A DNA stretch of 39,086 nucleotides from Pseudoxanthomonas sp. GTDB taxonomy: Bacteria > Pseudomonadota > Gammaproteobacteria > Xanthomonadales > Xanthomonadaceae. Shown one piece after another: positions 31,115 through 38,189 of this stretch. Both the position numbers and the translations under genes were made by a program. Location: contig NZ_PKDG01000050.1 in NCBI RefSeq assembly GCF_002863005.1, positions 1-39,086 of the forward strand, read 5' to 3'. Each line of letters starts with the position of its first letter. Position 1 is the first letter of the stretch. The notes beneath the pieces were generated by a model, which was given only the letters and a program-made list of their open reading frames with translations, did no database searches and was not told where the DNA came from.

Positions 31115-31990
31115 ATGTCGGCGGTTCCCGTACCACCGCCCAGGATCGGCGCCAACGAACGCCTCGGCGCCACGCTGGCGCTGTCGCTGATCGTGCATGG
31201 CCTGCTGGTGCTGGGCGTCGGCTTTGCGCTCGACGATGCCGCGCCCGTCATGCCGACGCTGGACGTGATCCTGAGCCAGACCAGCACGCCGCTGACGCCG
31301 AAGGAGGCCGACTTCCTGGCCGCCGCCAACCAGGAGGGCGGCGGAGAAAGCGACCAGGCCAGGCGTCCCCGCGACAGCCAGGCCGGCTGGATTCCCCAGC
31401 CCGACACCGGACTGGCGCCGCAGCCGCTGCGCGCGCAGACCACCGCGCCGGCGCCACCGCAGGAAACCCGCGTGGTGACCACGCGCGACAGCGACGCCCG
31501 CACGCCTGCCCCGGAAGCCCGTCCGCAACCCGACCAGCCCGAGCTTCCGCAAGGCGAGCAGAAGGTACAGCGCGATGCCGAGATGGCGCGGCTGGCCGCC
31601 GAGTACCACCTGCGCTCCGAGCTGTACGCCAAGCGGCCGAAGCGCAAGTTCGTGTCGGCGAGCACGAAGGAATACGTCTACGCGAACTACCTGCGCGCGT
31701 GGGTGGACCGCGCCGAGCGCGTCGGCAACCTCAACTACCCCGACGAAGCGCGGCGCCGCCGCCTCGCGGGCACGCTGGTGATCAGCGTGGCAGTGCGACG
31801 CGACGGCAGCGTCGAGCAGACCCGCATCATCCAGTCCAGCGGCATCCCCCTGCTCGATTCGACGGCGCAGCGCATCGTGCAGCTGTCCTCGCCGTTCCCG
31901 CCCTTGCCGGAAACGGCGGAGAACGTCGACATCCTGCACGTCACCCGCACCTGGCGCTTCCTGCCCGGGGGCGAAGTGCGCGACGAGTGA
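31115..31990 (+). CDS. TonB-family protein, TonB3-like
   Basis: 291 residues. A single N-terminal membrane helix (about 18-38, 'LGATLALSLIVHGLLVLGVG') is followed by a periplasmic Pro/Gln/Ala-rich stretch (about 75-160) and a C-terminal TonB domain. The domain is recognised by 'NYPDEARRRRLAGTLVISVA', 'VRRDGSVEQTRIIQSSGIPL' and 'SPFPPLPETAENVDILHVTR'. Energised TonB proteins transmit force to outer-membrane receptors. No exbB/exbD or receptor gene is adjacent. The position next to gshB and pilG matches tonB3 of Pseudomonas, which is needed for normal twitching, so a pilus-related role is plausible. Its stop is only 3 bp from that of the convergent S9 peptidase gene. Confidence 0.88.
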   Translation: MSAVPVPPPRIGANERLGATLALSLIVHGLLVLGVGFALDDAAPVMPTLDVILSQTSTPLTPKEADFLAAANQEGGGESDQARRPRDSQAGWIPQPDTGLAPQPLRAQTTAPAPPQETRVVTTRDSDARTPAPEARPQPDQPELPQGEQKVQRDAEMARLAAEYHLRSELYAKRPKRKFVSASTKEYVYANYLRAWVDRAERVGNLNYPDEARRRRLAGTLVISVAVRRDGSVEQTRIIQSSGIPLLDSTAQRIVQLSSPFPPLPETAENVDILHVTRTWRFLPGGEVRDE

Positions 31991-31993
31991 GCG

Positions 31994-34075
31994 TCAGGGC
32001 GCCAGGGCGCCCGGCAGGCGGAGATTCCTGCGCAGGTACCCCCGCAGTTCCGGGTCCGGCGATGCCGGCGGCATGCCACCGAGTTCGCGATGCAACATGG
32101 CTTCGATGAGGTAGGCGCGCGCCTCCCGGGCGATCGGCGAGCCGCCGTCGTGGCCCGCCTGCGCGTCGACCAGCAGTGCGACCTCCTTGTTCGCCAGTTC
32201 CAGTCGCGCGGCGTACTCGACGACGCCCGCCAGTCCCACGCGGCGGTCCTCGCCGCCTGCCACCAGCAGTACCGGCCGCTGCAGGCGCTCGACATTCGCC
32301 AGCGGGGACTGCGCGTGCAGGCGCGCCATCGCCTGAGCATCCGCCACGTCGATGCCCTGCCCCCGCAACCATGTCTCCATCGACACGGCGCCGCCGATAT
32401 CCAGCGCCTCGGGATTGCGTAGCACCCAGCGCAGCACCCAGCCGAAGTCCGGCGGCGGCACCGTGGCGACCGCCACCTTGAACAGGTCCGGCGTGAAGGT
32501 GACGCCGAGCAGCGCGGAATATCCGCCGAAGGACGCGCCCGCGATACCGACGCGATCCGGATCGCCGACGCCCTGCGCCAGCAGCCAGCGCGTTCCGTCG
32601 GTGATGTCGCGCTGCACCCGGCCATTGCCGAAATCCGCACCCGCGGCGAGCACGTAATCGCGACCATGACCGGTCGATCCGCGGAAATTGGGCTCGAACA
32701 CCGCATAACCGCGGTTGGCGAGCAACTGGCTCAGCGACCGGTACTCGGGCTTCCAGTGATTCCAGGGCCCCCCATGGGGCACCACGACCAACGGCAGCTC
32801 CGCGGCATCGCGCCCCGGCGGCAGCCACAGGAATCCGTGCAGCGCGCGCCCATCCGATGCCTTCCACGTCAACGGCAGCGGCCGTGCGAGCGATGCTTCG
32901 GGCACCACGACCGCCGCACTGCCGCCGCGACGGTCCACCGGCGTTTCCTCCAGCAACGACGACAGGGTCCGCGAAGCCGGATCGTAGAGATGCCAGCGCC
33001 GCAGGGGATTCTGCGGCGACGAGGCCTCCACCAGCCAGCGCGCCTCGCGACCCACGCCGAGTTGCAGGGCAAGGTCGCCGCCTGCCAGCTTCAAGCGCAG
33101 GACCGCCAGGTGTGCTGCATCGTCGCGATCCAGCGCGTGGAGCGTGGCGGCCGTGCTGCGATAGGCGACGAAGCGTGGCCGCCGGTCGACAGGATCCTCG
33201 ATGATGCTGTCCACGTCCGCCACGCGGTCGGGATCGGCATGCACGTCGTGCAGGCGTCCTTCGCGCGACAGCCGTGCGACGCGCGCGAGATCCCCGTCCA
33301 GGTCGGTCCTCACCCATGCCGAGCCATCGGCCGCGATGCCCCGAAGTGCGCAGCGCCGGCTGGGGTCGTGGCGCACGACCTGCGTCGCGACCGCCCGATC
33401 GATAGCGACGATGGCAAGGCGGTCGGCTTCCACGCGCTGCAGCCAGGCCACCGTGCCGTCGTCCCGGAGCAACGCATCGACGATGCGCTGGCGGTCCTGC
33501 CACACCACGGTGCGCCGTCCGCGCATGTCCACGCGCACCAGGCGCCAGGCGCGCGGTGCGGCGACGGTGCCTTCGCGTTCCACGAGGAGTACGGCCGCAG
33601 GCTGGCTATGGTCGACATCGAGCATTGCGGTCGCGCTGCCATCGCCCAGCGCTGCGATGCGACCGGAACCTCCCTGTCCCGCTACGGCGATCGCCTGCAG
33701 GTCACGCGCCGACCGCAACAGCAGCCAGCGTCCGTCACGACTCCAGTCCAGCGCCTGTGCCGCCGTGTCCGCCAGCAGGCGGCGGGGTTCGCGGTCGGCG
33801 ACGACGTGCAGCCAGAGCTCCTGGTGTTCGCCGCGCTCGCGCAGCCACGCCACGCGACGCCCGTCCGGCGATAGGCGGATGTCGATGATCGAGCCCCGTT
33901 GCAGCAAGACGCCGCGCGGCAAGACCGGTGAAGGCGCACGCGCGCGCTCCGTGGCGAGGTAGCGGACCAGTGCCGTGTCGGCTGCCGCTGATGCGGGCGC
34001 CGACGCGAGCATCGCGACCGCCAGCCACAGCGATGCCCACGGACGCCTGCAGGCGCCGGAAGAGAGAAGGCTCAT
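31994..34075 (-). CDS. Secreted S9 family peptidase (prolyl oligopeptidase type)
   Basis: 693 residues with a signal peptide ('PWASLWLAVAMLASAPASA', cleavage near ASA-AA). Residues 50-400 form a beta-propeller ('DIRLSPDGRRVAWLRERGEH', 'ALDWSRDGRWLLL'). The catalytic alpha/beta-hydrolase domain (about 400-660) has 'VVVPHGGPWNHWKPEY', 'FEPNFRGSTGHGRDY', nucleophile Ser515 ('GIAGASFGGYSALLG'), Asp610 ('LLVAGGEDRRV') and His642 ('QAGHDGG'). Such enzymes remove dipeptides or cleave short peptides, often after Pro or Ala. It follows the ABC permease by 34 bp, with GGAG upstream of the ATG, so it belongs to the YtrA-regulated transcript. The substrate is unknown. Confidence 0.9.
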   Translation of the reverse strand: MSLLSSGACRRPWASLWLAVAMLASAPASAAADTALVRYLATERARAPSPVLPRGVLLQRGSIIDIRLSPDGRRVAWLRERGEHQELWLHVVADREPRRLLADTAAQALDWSRDGRWLLLRSARDLQAIAVAGQGGSGRIAALGDGSATAMLDVDHSQPAAVLLVEREGTVAAPRAWRLVRVDMRGRRTVVWQDRQRIVDALLRDDGTVAWLQRVEADRLAIVAIDRAVATQVVRHDPSRRCALRGIAADGSAWVRTDLDGDLARVARLSREGRLHDVHADPDRVADVDSIIEDPVDRRPRFVAYRSTAATLHALDRDDAAHLAVLRLKLAGGDLALQLGVGREARWLVEASSPQNPLRRWHLYDPASRTLSSLLEETPVDRRGGSAAVVVPEASLARPLPLTWKASDGRALHGFLWLPPGRDAAELPLVVVPHGGPWNHWKPEYRSLSQLLANRGYAVFEPNFRGSTGHGRDYVLAAGADFGNGRVQRDITDGTRWLLAQGVGDPDRVGIAGASFGGYSALLGVTFTPDLFKVAVATVPPPDFGWVLRWVLRNPEALDIGGAVSMETWLRGQGIDVADAQAMARLHAQSPLANVERLQRPVLLVAGGEDRRVGLAGVVEYAARLELANKEVALLVDAQAGHDGGSPIAREARAYLIEAMLHRELGGMPPASPDPELRGYLRRNLRLPGALAP

Positions 34076-34109
34076 GCGGTTCTCCGGGAAGGGTCGAGGG
34101 CGGTCGCCG

Positions 34110-35951
34110 TCAGGCCGTCGCTGGATGGGACGGATTCATCGCGGGTGCGTTCTCGCGTGTTGGCACCAGTAGCCAGAGACTGCCCAGCGCCGGCAAGCCG
34201 ATCAGCCCGCATGCCGCGACCCAGCCCCAGCGCGCGGCCGGCGAGAGCCCGGTCAGCGAGGTCCGCCAGAACGCTGCGACCAGCGACAGCAGCGACAGCA
34301 CGCCTGCCAGCCAGGCCATCGACATCGGACGTGGCGCGGGATGGACGACATCGAGCGGCAGCGGCGGCGAGAACAGGTCGCGTGCTTCCGTTTCGATCAT
34401 CGACAGGAGCGGCGAAGGCCACCAGTCGCGGTAGCGGTAGACAGGTGGATAGTCGAAGGCCAGCGCCCGGCGATGCACCGATTCGATACGGCCATCGTCG
34501 TGCGTGCGCAGCGTGATCTGCACGGGCGCGGCGCCATCGGCGTGCGACTTCGCCGAGAAGGCGAGCGAGATGAGGTGGCCATCGACCAGTTCGATCATGT
34601 CCAGATTGCGCAGGTCGCCCATCGCGCCCGGCAACGGCACGCGCAATCGGGGTGATACCACGGCATCGTCTTCCACCAGCGGGCGTCCGTCGTAGAAGTA
34701 CAGTGCGCGATCGCTGAGCATGCCCACGCCCTGCCCCAGCGGTCCGCCCCCCATCAGTGTTTCGCCCGTCCTCACGCGCAGGCGCGGCACCACCTGGCGT
34801 TGCTGGCTCCTGTACTGGTACAGAGTGTCGCCGCCGACCAGCACCGCATCCCCGGGGTTCATGCCCGGCAACCCGTCACTGGGCAGTACCACGGCAGGAA
34901 ACGGCGCGTGCGACGGACCCACGCCCAGCGTGCCCACCGCCTGATTGTCGGCAAGACGATAGCCCTGCAGGCGCATGTCGTCGTGGCTGAACACCCAGCG
35001 TTCGCGGCGTTCTCCGTCGTCGAACTCCATCGGGCGGAAATTGGCCAGTTCCTGGCGTTGCGGCAGCTTCGGTACCTGCACGCCCAGCCCCTCGGGATCG
35101 GACAGGCGAATCTGTTCCCGCAGCAACGCGGCATCGGGATGCTGGCTGCCGCGCAGGCCCGCGATCATGCGGTCCCTTGCATCCATCTTTTCCACTTCGT
35201 TGTGCCCGCCAGGGGGTGGCGCCGGGGTGTTGTTCGGATGGCTGCCCTGCATGACCCACAGCATCTCGATGCAGAACAGCAGTACGAGGAGCGCAAGGTG
35301 CAAGGCCACTTGCAATGGCAACGCGACAACGGCGGTCGCCAGCAGGTGGCGTGGAGGCGAATCCAGGTCGGCGGCGAAGGCGACGCGCAACAGCAGCGCC
35401 AGCCAGGCCAGCACGACCAGTTCGACCGCGATCATCGCCGGCCCATATGCACGGCTGACCAACAGCCAGACCAACAGCGCCAGTGCCGCGCCGGACCAGC
35501 GCCAGCCGCGCAGGCCGCAGAACGCACCTGCAAGGTAGGCAGTGGTGGCGATCAGCCAGCCCGAAAGGGGCAGCAGCCAGTGGCGCGCATCGACGACGCG
35601 CGGCGTCAGGGTCTCCTGCCAGGCTGCGATGGCCAGCAGCGGGAGCGCCACGGCGACCGCCAGCAGCACCGACGCCGACGCCGACAGCGCGAGGGCGATG
35701 CGACCGGGCGGCATCGGCCTGTGCAGCAGGCTCACCCATTGGCTGGGCTTGCGGTAGCTGCCCATCTGGTACAGACCGAGCAACAGACCGCACAAGGCGT
35801 ACACGCCGCCGATCACACGATGCACGAGCAGCGGTTGCTGGCCCAGATCGACCACGCGTGCCATGAAGGCCAGGGCCAGCACGTGCACCACCGCCGCGAG
35901 TACCGCCCAGGCGCGGAAACGGACGAGCTCGCTCCTGAAGAAATCGAACAT
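34110..35951 (-). CDS. ABC transporter permease with large extracytoplasmic domain
   Basis: 613 residues from the ATG at 35951, which has GAGGAG 6 nt upstream; the frame is open a little further. Six or seven hydrophobic helices occupy residues 10-250. A mostly beta region of about 290 residues follows (about 250-540), e.g. 'VLVGGDTLYQYRSQQRQVV', 'GMLSDRALYFYDGRPLVEDD' and 'NLDMIELVDGHLISLAFSAK'. Two more helices close the protein ('MAWLAGVLSLLSLVAAFW', 'ACGLIGLPALGSLWLLVPT'). This is an ABC-2-like architecture with an unusual globular insertion, probably outside the membrane. It pairs with the ATPase encoded 10 bp upstream. I do not recognise a named family; the substrate is unknown. Confidence 0.85.
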   Translation of the reverse strand: MFDFFRSELVRFRAWAVLAAVVHVLALAFMARVVDLGQQPLLVHRVIGGVYALCGLLLGLYQMGSYRKPSQWVSLLHRPMPPGRIALALSASASVLLAVAVALPLLAIAAWQETLTPRVVDARHWLLPLSGWLIATTAYLAGAFCGLRGWRWSGAALALLVWLLVSRAYGPAMIAVELVVLAWLALLLRVAFAADLDSPPRHLLATAVVALPLQVALHLALLVLLFCIEMLWVMQGSHPNNTPAPPPGGHNEVEKMDARDRMIAGLRGSQHPDAALLREQIRLSDPEGLGVQVPKLPQRQELANFRPMEFDDGERRERWVFSHDDMRLQGYRLADNQAVGTLGVGPSHAPFPAVVLPSDGLPGMNPGDAVLVGGDTLYQYRSQQRQVVPRLRVRTGETLMGGGPLGQGVGMLSDRALYFYDGRPLVEDDAVVSPRLRVPLPGAMGDLRNLDMIELVDGHLISLAFSAKSHADGAAPVQITLRTHDDGRIESVHRRALAFDYPPVYRYRDWWPSPLLSMIETEARDLFSPPLPLDVVHPAPRPMSMAWLAGVLSLLSLVAAFWRTSLTGLSPAARWGWVAACGLIGLPALGSLWLLVPTRENAPAMNPSHPATA

Positions 35952-35961
35952 GGGCATCTCC

Positions 35962-36870
35962 TCAGGCGGCCGCGGGGGCGGCGTGGTTCTTGGCCAGGAA
36001 ACCGTTGACCGCACGGTCCAGGCTCACCGGCATGCACTGGAGCGAGCGCGCTCCCTGCGCCCGCAGGAAGTCGGCGAAGCCTTCGTCCTGGTCCAGCACG
36101 AGGTAGTGGTGCAGGCCATCCAGGCGTTGCACTTCAAGCAGGCCGGGCACGGTGCGCGGGTCCGGACCCTTGAACGGAACGTCGGCGATCCATAGCGACA
36201 CCCGCGCCGTGAAGTCTTCGGGCGCGGACATGTGCTTCAGCTGCCCGCGCTCGAGGATGATGAGGTTGTCGGCGACGCGCTCGATCTCCTCCATCTGGTG
36301 CGAGCAGTACACCACCGTGCAGTGTTCGGCGGCGGTGCTGTACAACAGCGACTCGAGGAATGCTCGCTTGGCTACCACGTCAAGCCCCAGCGTCGGCTCG
36401 TCCAGCACCAGCAGTTCCGGCGATTGCGCGAGCGCCAGCGCCAGGTTGAATCCCGCGCGCTCACCGCGCGAGAGCTGCGACACCTTCTGGCGCGGCAGCA
36501 CGTGGTAGTGGCCGATGACATCGTCGTACGCCCGTGCATTCCAGCGTGGGTACTGGTGCTGCTGCATGGCGCGCACCTGATCGACCCGCATCCATCCCGG
36601 CAGCGTGTGTTCTTCGTTGACGAAGCCGATGCGGCTGCGGTCGTCGGGCCGCAGGCACTGGCTGTCGCGGCCGAGGATGCGCGCCGCCCCCGACGACGGT
36701 GGCAGGAAGCCGAGGAGGATGCGGAAAAGCGTGGACTTGCCGGCGCCGTTGGCACCGACGATCGCATGGATGCGCCCGCGCGGCACCGCCAGGTCCAGAT
36801 GGTCCAGCGCCAGCTTGCGGCCGTAGCGGCGGGTCAGCGCGCGGGTTTCGATGACGTAGTCGTCGGACAT
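35962..36870 (-). CDS. ABC transporter ATPase (YtrB-like)
   Basis: 302 residues. Walker A is 'GANGAGKST' (39-47), the signature is 'VSQLSRGERAGFNLALALAQ' (LSRGE 133-137), Walker B is 'LLVLDEPTLGLD' and the switch His is in 'VVYCSHQMEEIERVADNLII'. Residues 215-302 form a C-terminal extension typical of ABC-2 exporters. The Q-loop reads 'IGFVNEEHTLPGWM', as in the YtrB/CcmA-type subfamily. It powers the neighbouring permease. It lies 15 bp after the GntR gene and 10 bp before the permease, so all are one transcript. Confidence 0.93.
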   Translation of the reverse strand: MSDDYVIETRALTRRYGRKLALDHLDLAVPRGRIHAIVGANGAGKSTLFRILLGFLPPSSGAARILGRDSQCLRPDDRSRIGFVNEEHTLPGWMRVDQVRAMQQHQYPRWNARAYDDVIGHYHVLPRQKVSQLSRGERAGFNLALALAQSPELLVLDEPTLGLDVVAKRAFLESLLYSTAAEHCTVVYCSHQMEEIERVADNLIILERGQLKHMSAPEDFTARVSLWIADVPFKGPDPRTVPGLLEVQRLDGLHHYLVLDQDEGFADFLRAQGARSLQCMPVSLDRAVNGFLAKNHAAPAAA

Positions 36871-36885
36871 GGATGCGCGTCCTGC

Positions 36886-37296
36886 TCAGGCGGTGCGGCG
36901 CGGCGACCAGCGCCGCAATTCGTGCGAAACGCGGGCTTGCACGTCCTCGGGGGGGAAGTCCAGCGGGATCACGTCGTTGACGAAGCGTCCGATGGCATCG
37001 TCCAGGCGTCGTTCGCGTTCGGCATCGGACAGACGCTGGCGTGGCGCCGCCACGTACAGCCCCATGCCCTGGCGCGACGCCAGCCAGCCCTCCGTGGTCA
37101 ATTCCGCATAAGCCTTGGCCACGGTGTTCGGATTGATCGTCAGTTGCTGGGCCAGGCCGCGCACGCTGGGCAACTGGTCGCCGTGCTTCAACTCACCGGC
37201 GGCGATCTTCAGCCGAATACCGTCGATGATCTGGCGGACGATCGGCCGCGCGTCGCCGGTGGCGATCTGCAACATCAGGGGAGTGGTACGGGCCAT
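36886..37296 (-). CDS. GntR-family transcriptional repressor, YtrA subfamily
   Basis: 136 residues. The winged helix-turn-helix is canonical: 'PIVRQIIDGIRLKIAAGELK', 'DQLPSVRGLAQQLTINPNTV', 'AKAYAELTTEGWLASRQGMG'. The C-terminal part is short (about 50 residues, helical), which is the mark of YtrA-type GntR regulators rather than the FadR or HutC types. These are usually encoded with the ABC transporter they repress and respond to an envelope-active compound. The gene is followed by the ATPase, permease and S9 peptidase. A perfect palindrome overlies the probable -10 box just upstream. HpaR1 of Xanthomonas belongs to the same subfamily. Confidence 0.94.
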   Translation of the reverse strand: MARTTPLMLQIATGDARPIVRQIIDGIRLKIAAGELKHGDQLPSVRGLAQQLTINPNTVAKAYAELTTEGWLASRQGMGLYVAAPRQRLSDAERERRLDDAIGRFVNDVIPLDFPPEDVQARVSHELRRWSPRRTA

Positions 37297-37311
37297 GGCG
37301 GGATTCGCTCA

Positions 37312-37336
37312 ACTGTACTAATACGAATAGTACAGT
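37312..37336. promoter_or_regulatory. Putative YtrA-type operator (perfect palindrome)
   Basis: ACTGTACTA (37312-37320) and its exact complement TAGTACAGT (37328-37336) flank the 7-bp spacer ATACGAA. The site ends 16 bp before the GntR gene's ATG. GTACTA..TAGTAC is the type of inverted repeat bound by YtrA-subfamily repressors, and it overlaps the predicted -10 box. Such an arrangement predicts autorepression of the regulator and its whole operon. Confidence 0.78.
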
Positions 37337-37354
37337 CTGCGCCATCCGGGTCAA
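37327..37354 (-). promoter_or_regulatory. Promoter of the YtrA-ABC-S9 operon
   Basis: Minus-strand -35 box TTGACC (37354-37349), 16-bp spacer, -10 box TACTAT (37332-37327) preceded by TG. The start of transcription would fall near 37320, giving a leader of about 24 nt before the GntR ATG. The -10 box lies in the right arm of the palindrome. Confidence 0.6.
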
Positions 37355-37394
37355 CTATGACCGATGGCATCCCCCGGCGGAAAGCTCGGTCGGC

Positions 37395-38138
37395 TCAGCT
37401 GCGCGCGGCGCGCAGCGCTTTCTGCTCGTCGAGGGTCAGGGCGACGTTGTTGCGCAGGTAGGCGGGTTCGACATGTTCCGGCGCGATCCCCTCGCCGCGC
37501 GCGAAGGCATCCGCCGCCAGCCTCGCAAGATCCGACGCATGCGGCAGCGCATGCGCATCGATGCGGGCGAAACGCGTCTCCAGCCGGGTGGCGAGCACGC
37601 CCTCGGAGGCCGCGAAGCCGGTCCCCACGCCGACCCAGCCACGCGCGTCGCCGGCCAGCACGTAGTCCGCGGGCGCGACCACCGCTTCGCCGGACGTCGC
37701 CTCGAGGCGATCGCCACGGTGCACGAACGTGCCGGTGTAGATCTCGCCCATGCGCGCGTCGATGGCGGCGAGGATGGCGCGCGGCGCAGCGACATCGCAG
37801 CCGCCCTCGCCCGCGCTCACCGGCGGCGGCGGCACCTGCGCCGCGAGCACGGCGAGCGTAGACACCGGTACCAGCGGCCGATCCAGCGCCAGCGCGATGC
37901 CCTGCGCCAGCGCGATGGCCAGGCGCACTCCGGTGAAGGCCCCGGGGCCGCGACTCAGGGCGATCGCATCGAGCTGGCTGCGCGCCAGGCCGGCCTCGGC
38001 GAGCAAGGCTTCCGCCCAGGGCAAGGCGAGTTCGGCATGGCGTCGCGGCGCGACGTCGAAGCGCTCGCGCACCTCGCCATCGACGTAGACGGCGATGGAA
38101 CAGGCTTCGGTAGCGGTTTCGAAGGCGAGCAGCTTCAT
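37395..38138 (-). CDS. tsaB: tRNA threonylcarbamoyladenosine protein TsaB
   Basis: 247 residues. The ASKHA-fold N-terminus 'LLAFETATEACSIAV', then 'RRHAELALPWAEALLAEAGL' and 'IALSRGPGAFTGVRLAIALA' are diagnostic. 'AILAAIDARMGEIYTGTF' is also conserved. TsaB is the scaffold of the TsaD-TsaB-TsaE complex, which makes the universal t6A37 modification of ANN-decoding tRNAs; it has lost its own catalytic metal site. The C-terminal 25 residues ('PAYLRNNVALTLDEQKAL') are typical. It lies 51 bp downstream of the DinG-type helicase gene, the common xanthomonad and enterobacterial neighbourhood. Confidence 0.96.
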   Translation of the reverse strand: MKLLAFETATEACSIAVYVDGEVRERFDVAPRRHAELALPWAEALLAEAGLARSQLDAIALSRGPGAFTGVRLAIALAQGIALALDRPLVPVSTLAVLAAQVPPPPVSAGEGGCDVAAPRAILAAIDARMGEIYTGTFVHRGDRLEATSGEAVVAPADYVLAGDARGWVGVGTGFAASEGVLATRLETRFARIDAHALPHASDLARLAADAFARGEGIAPEHVEPAYLRNNVALTLDEQKALRAARS

Positions 38139-38170
38139 GGGTCGTGCGCAAGGAGCGAAGCGGCTAGCTT

Positions 38171-38188
38171 AAACGCGGCAGGGCCGCG
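38171..38188 (-). terminator. Weak hairpin after the helicase gene
   Basis: CGCGGC (38174-38179) and GCCGCG (38183-38188) pair around AGG. On the minus strand TTTAAGC follows immediately. The stem starts one base past the helicase stop codon. A six-pair stem with only three T residues is a marginal intrinsic terminator; it may merely attenuate read-through into tsaB. Confidence 0.35.
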
Positions 38189-38189
38189 A

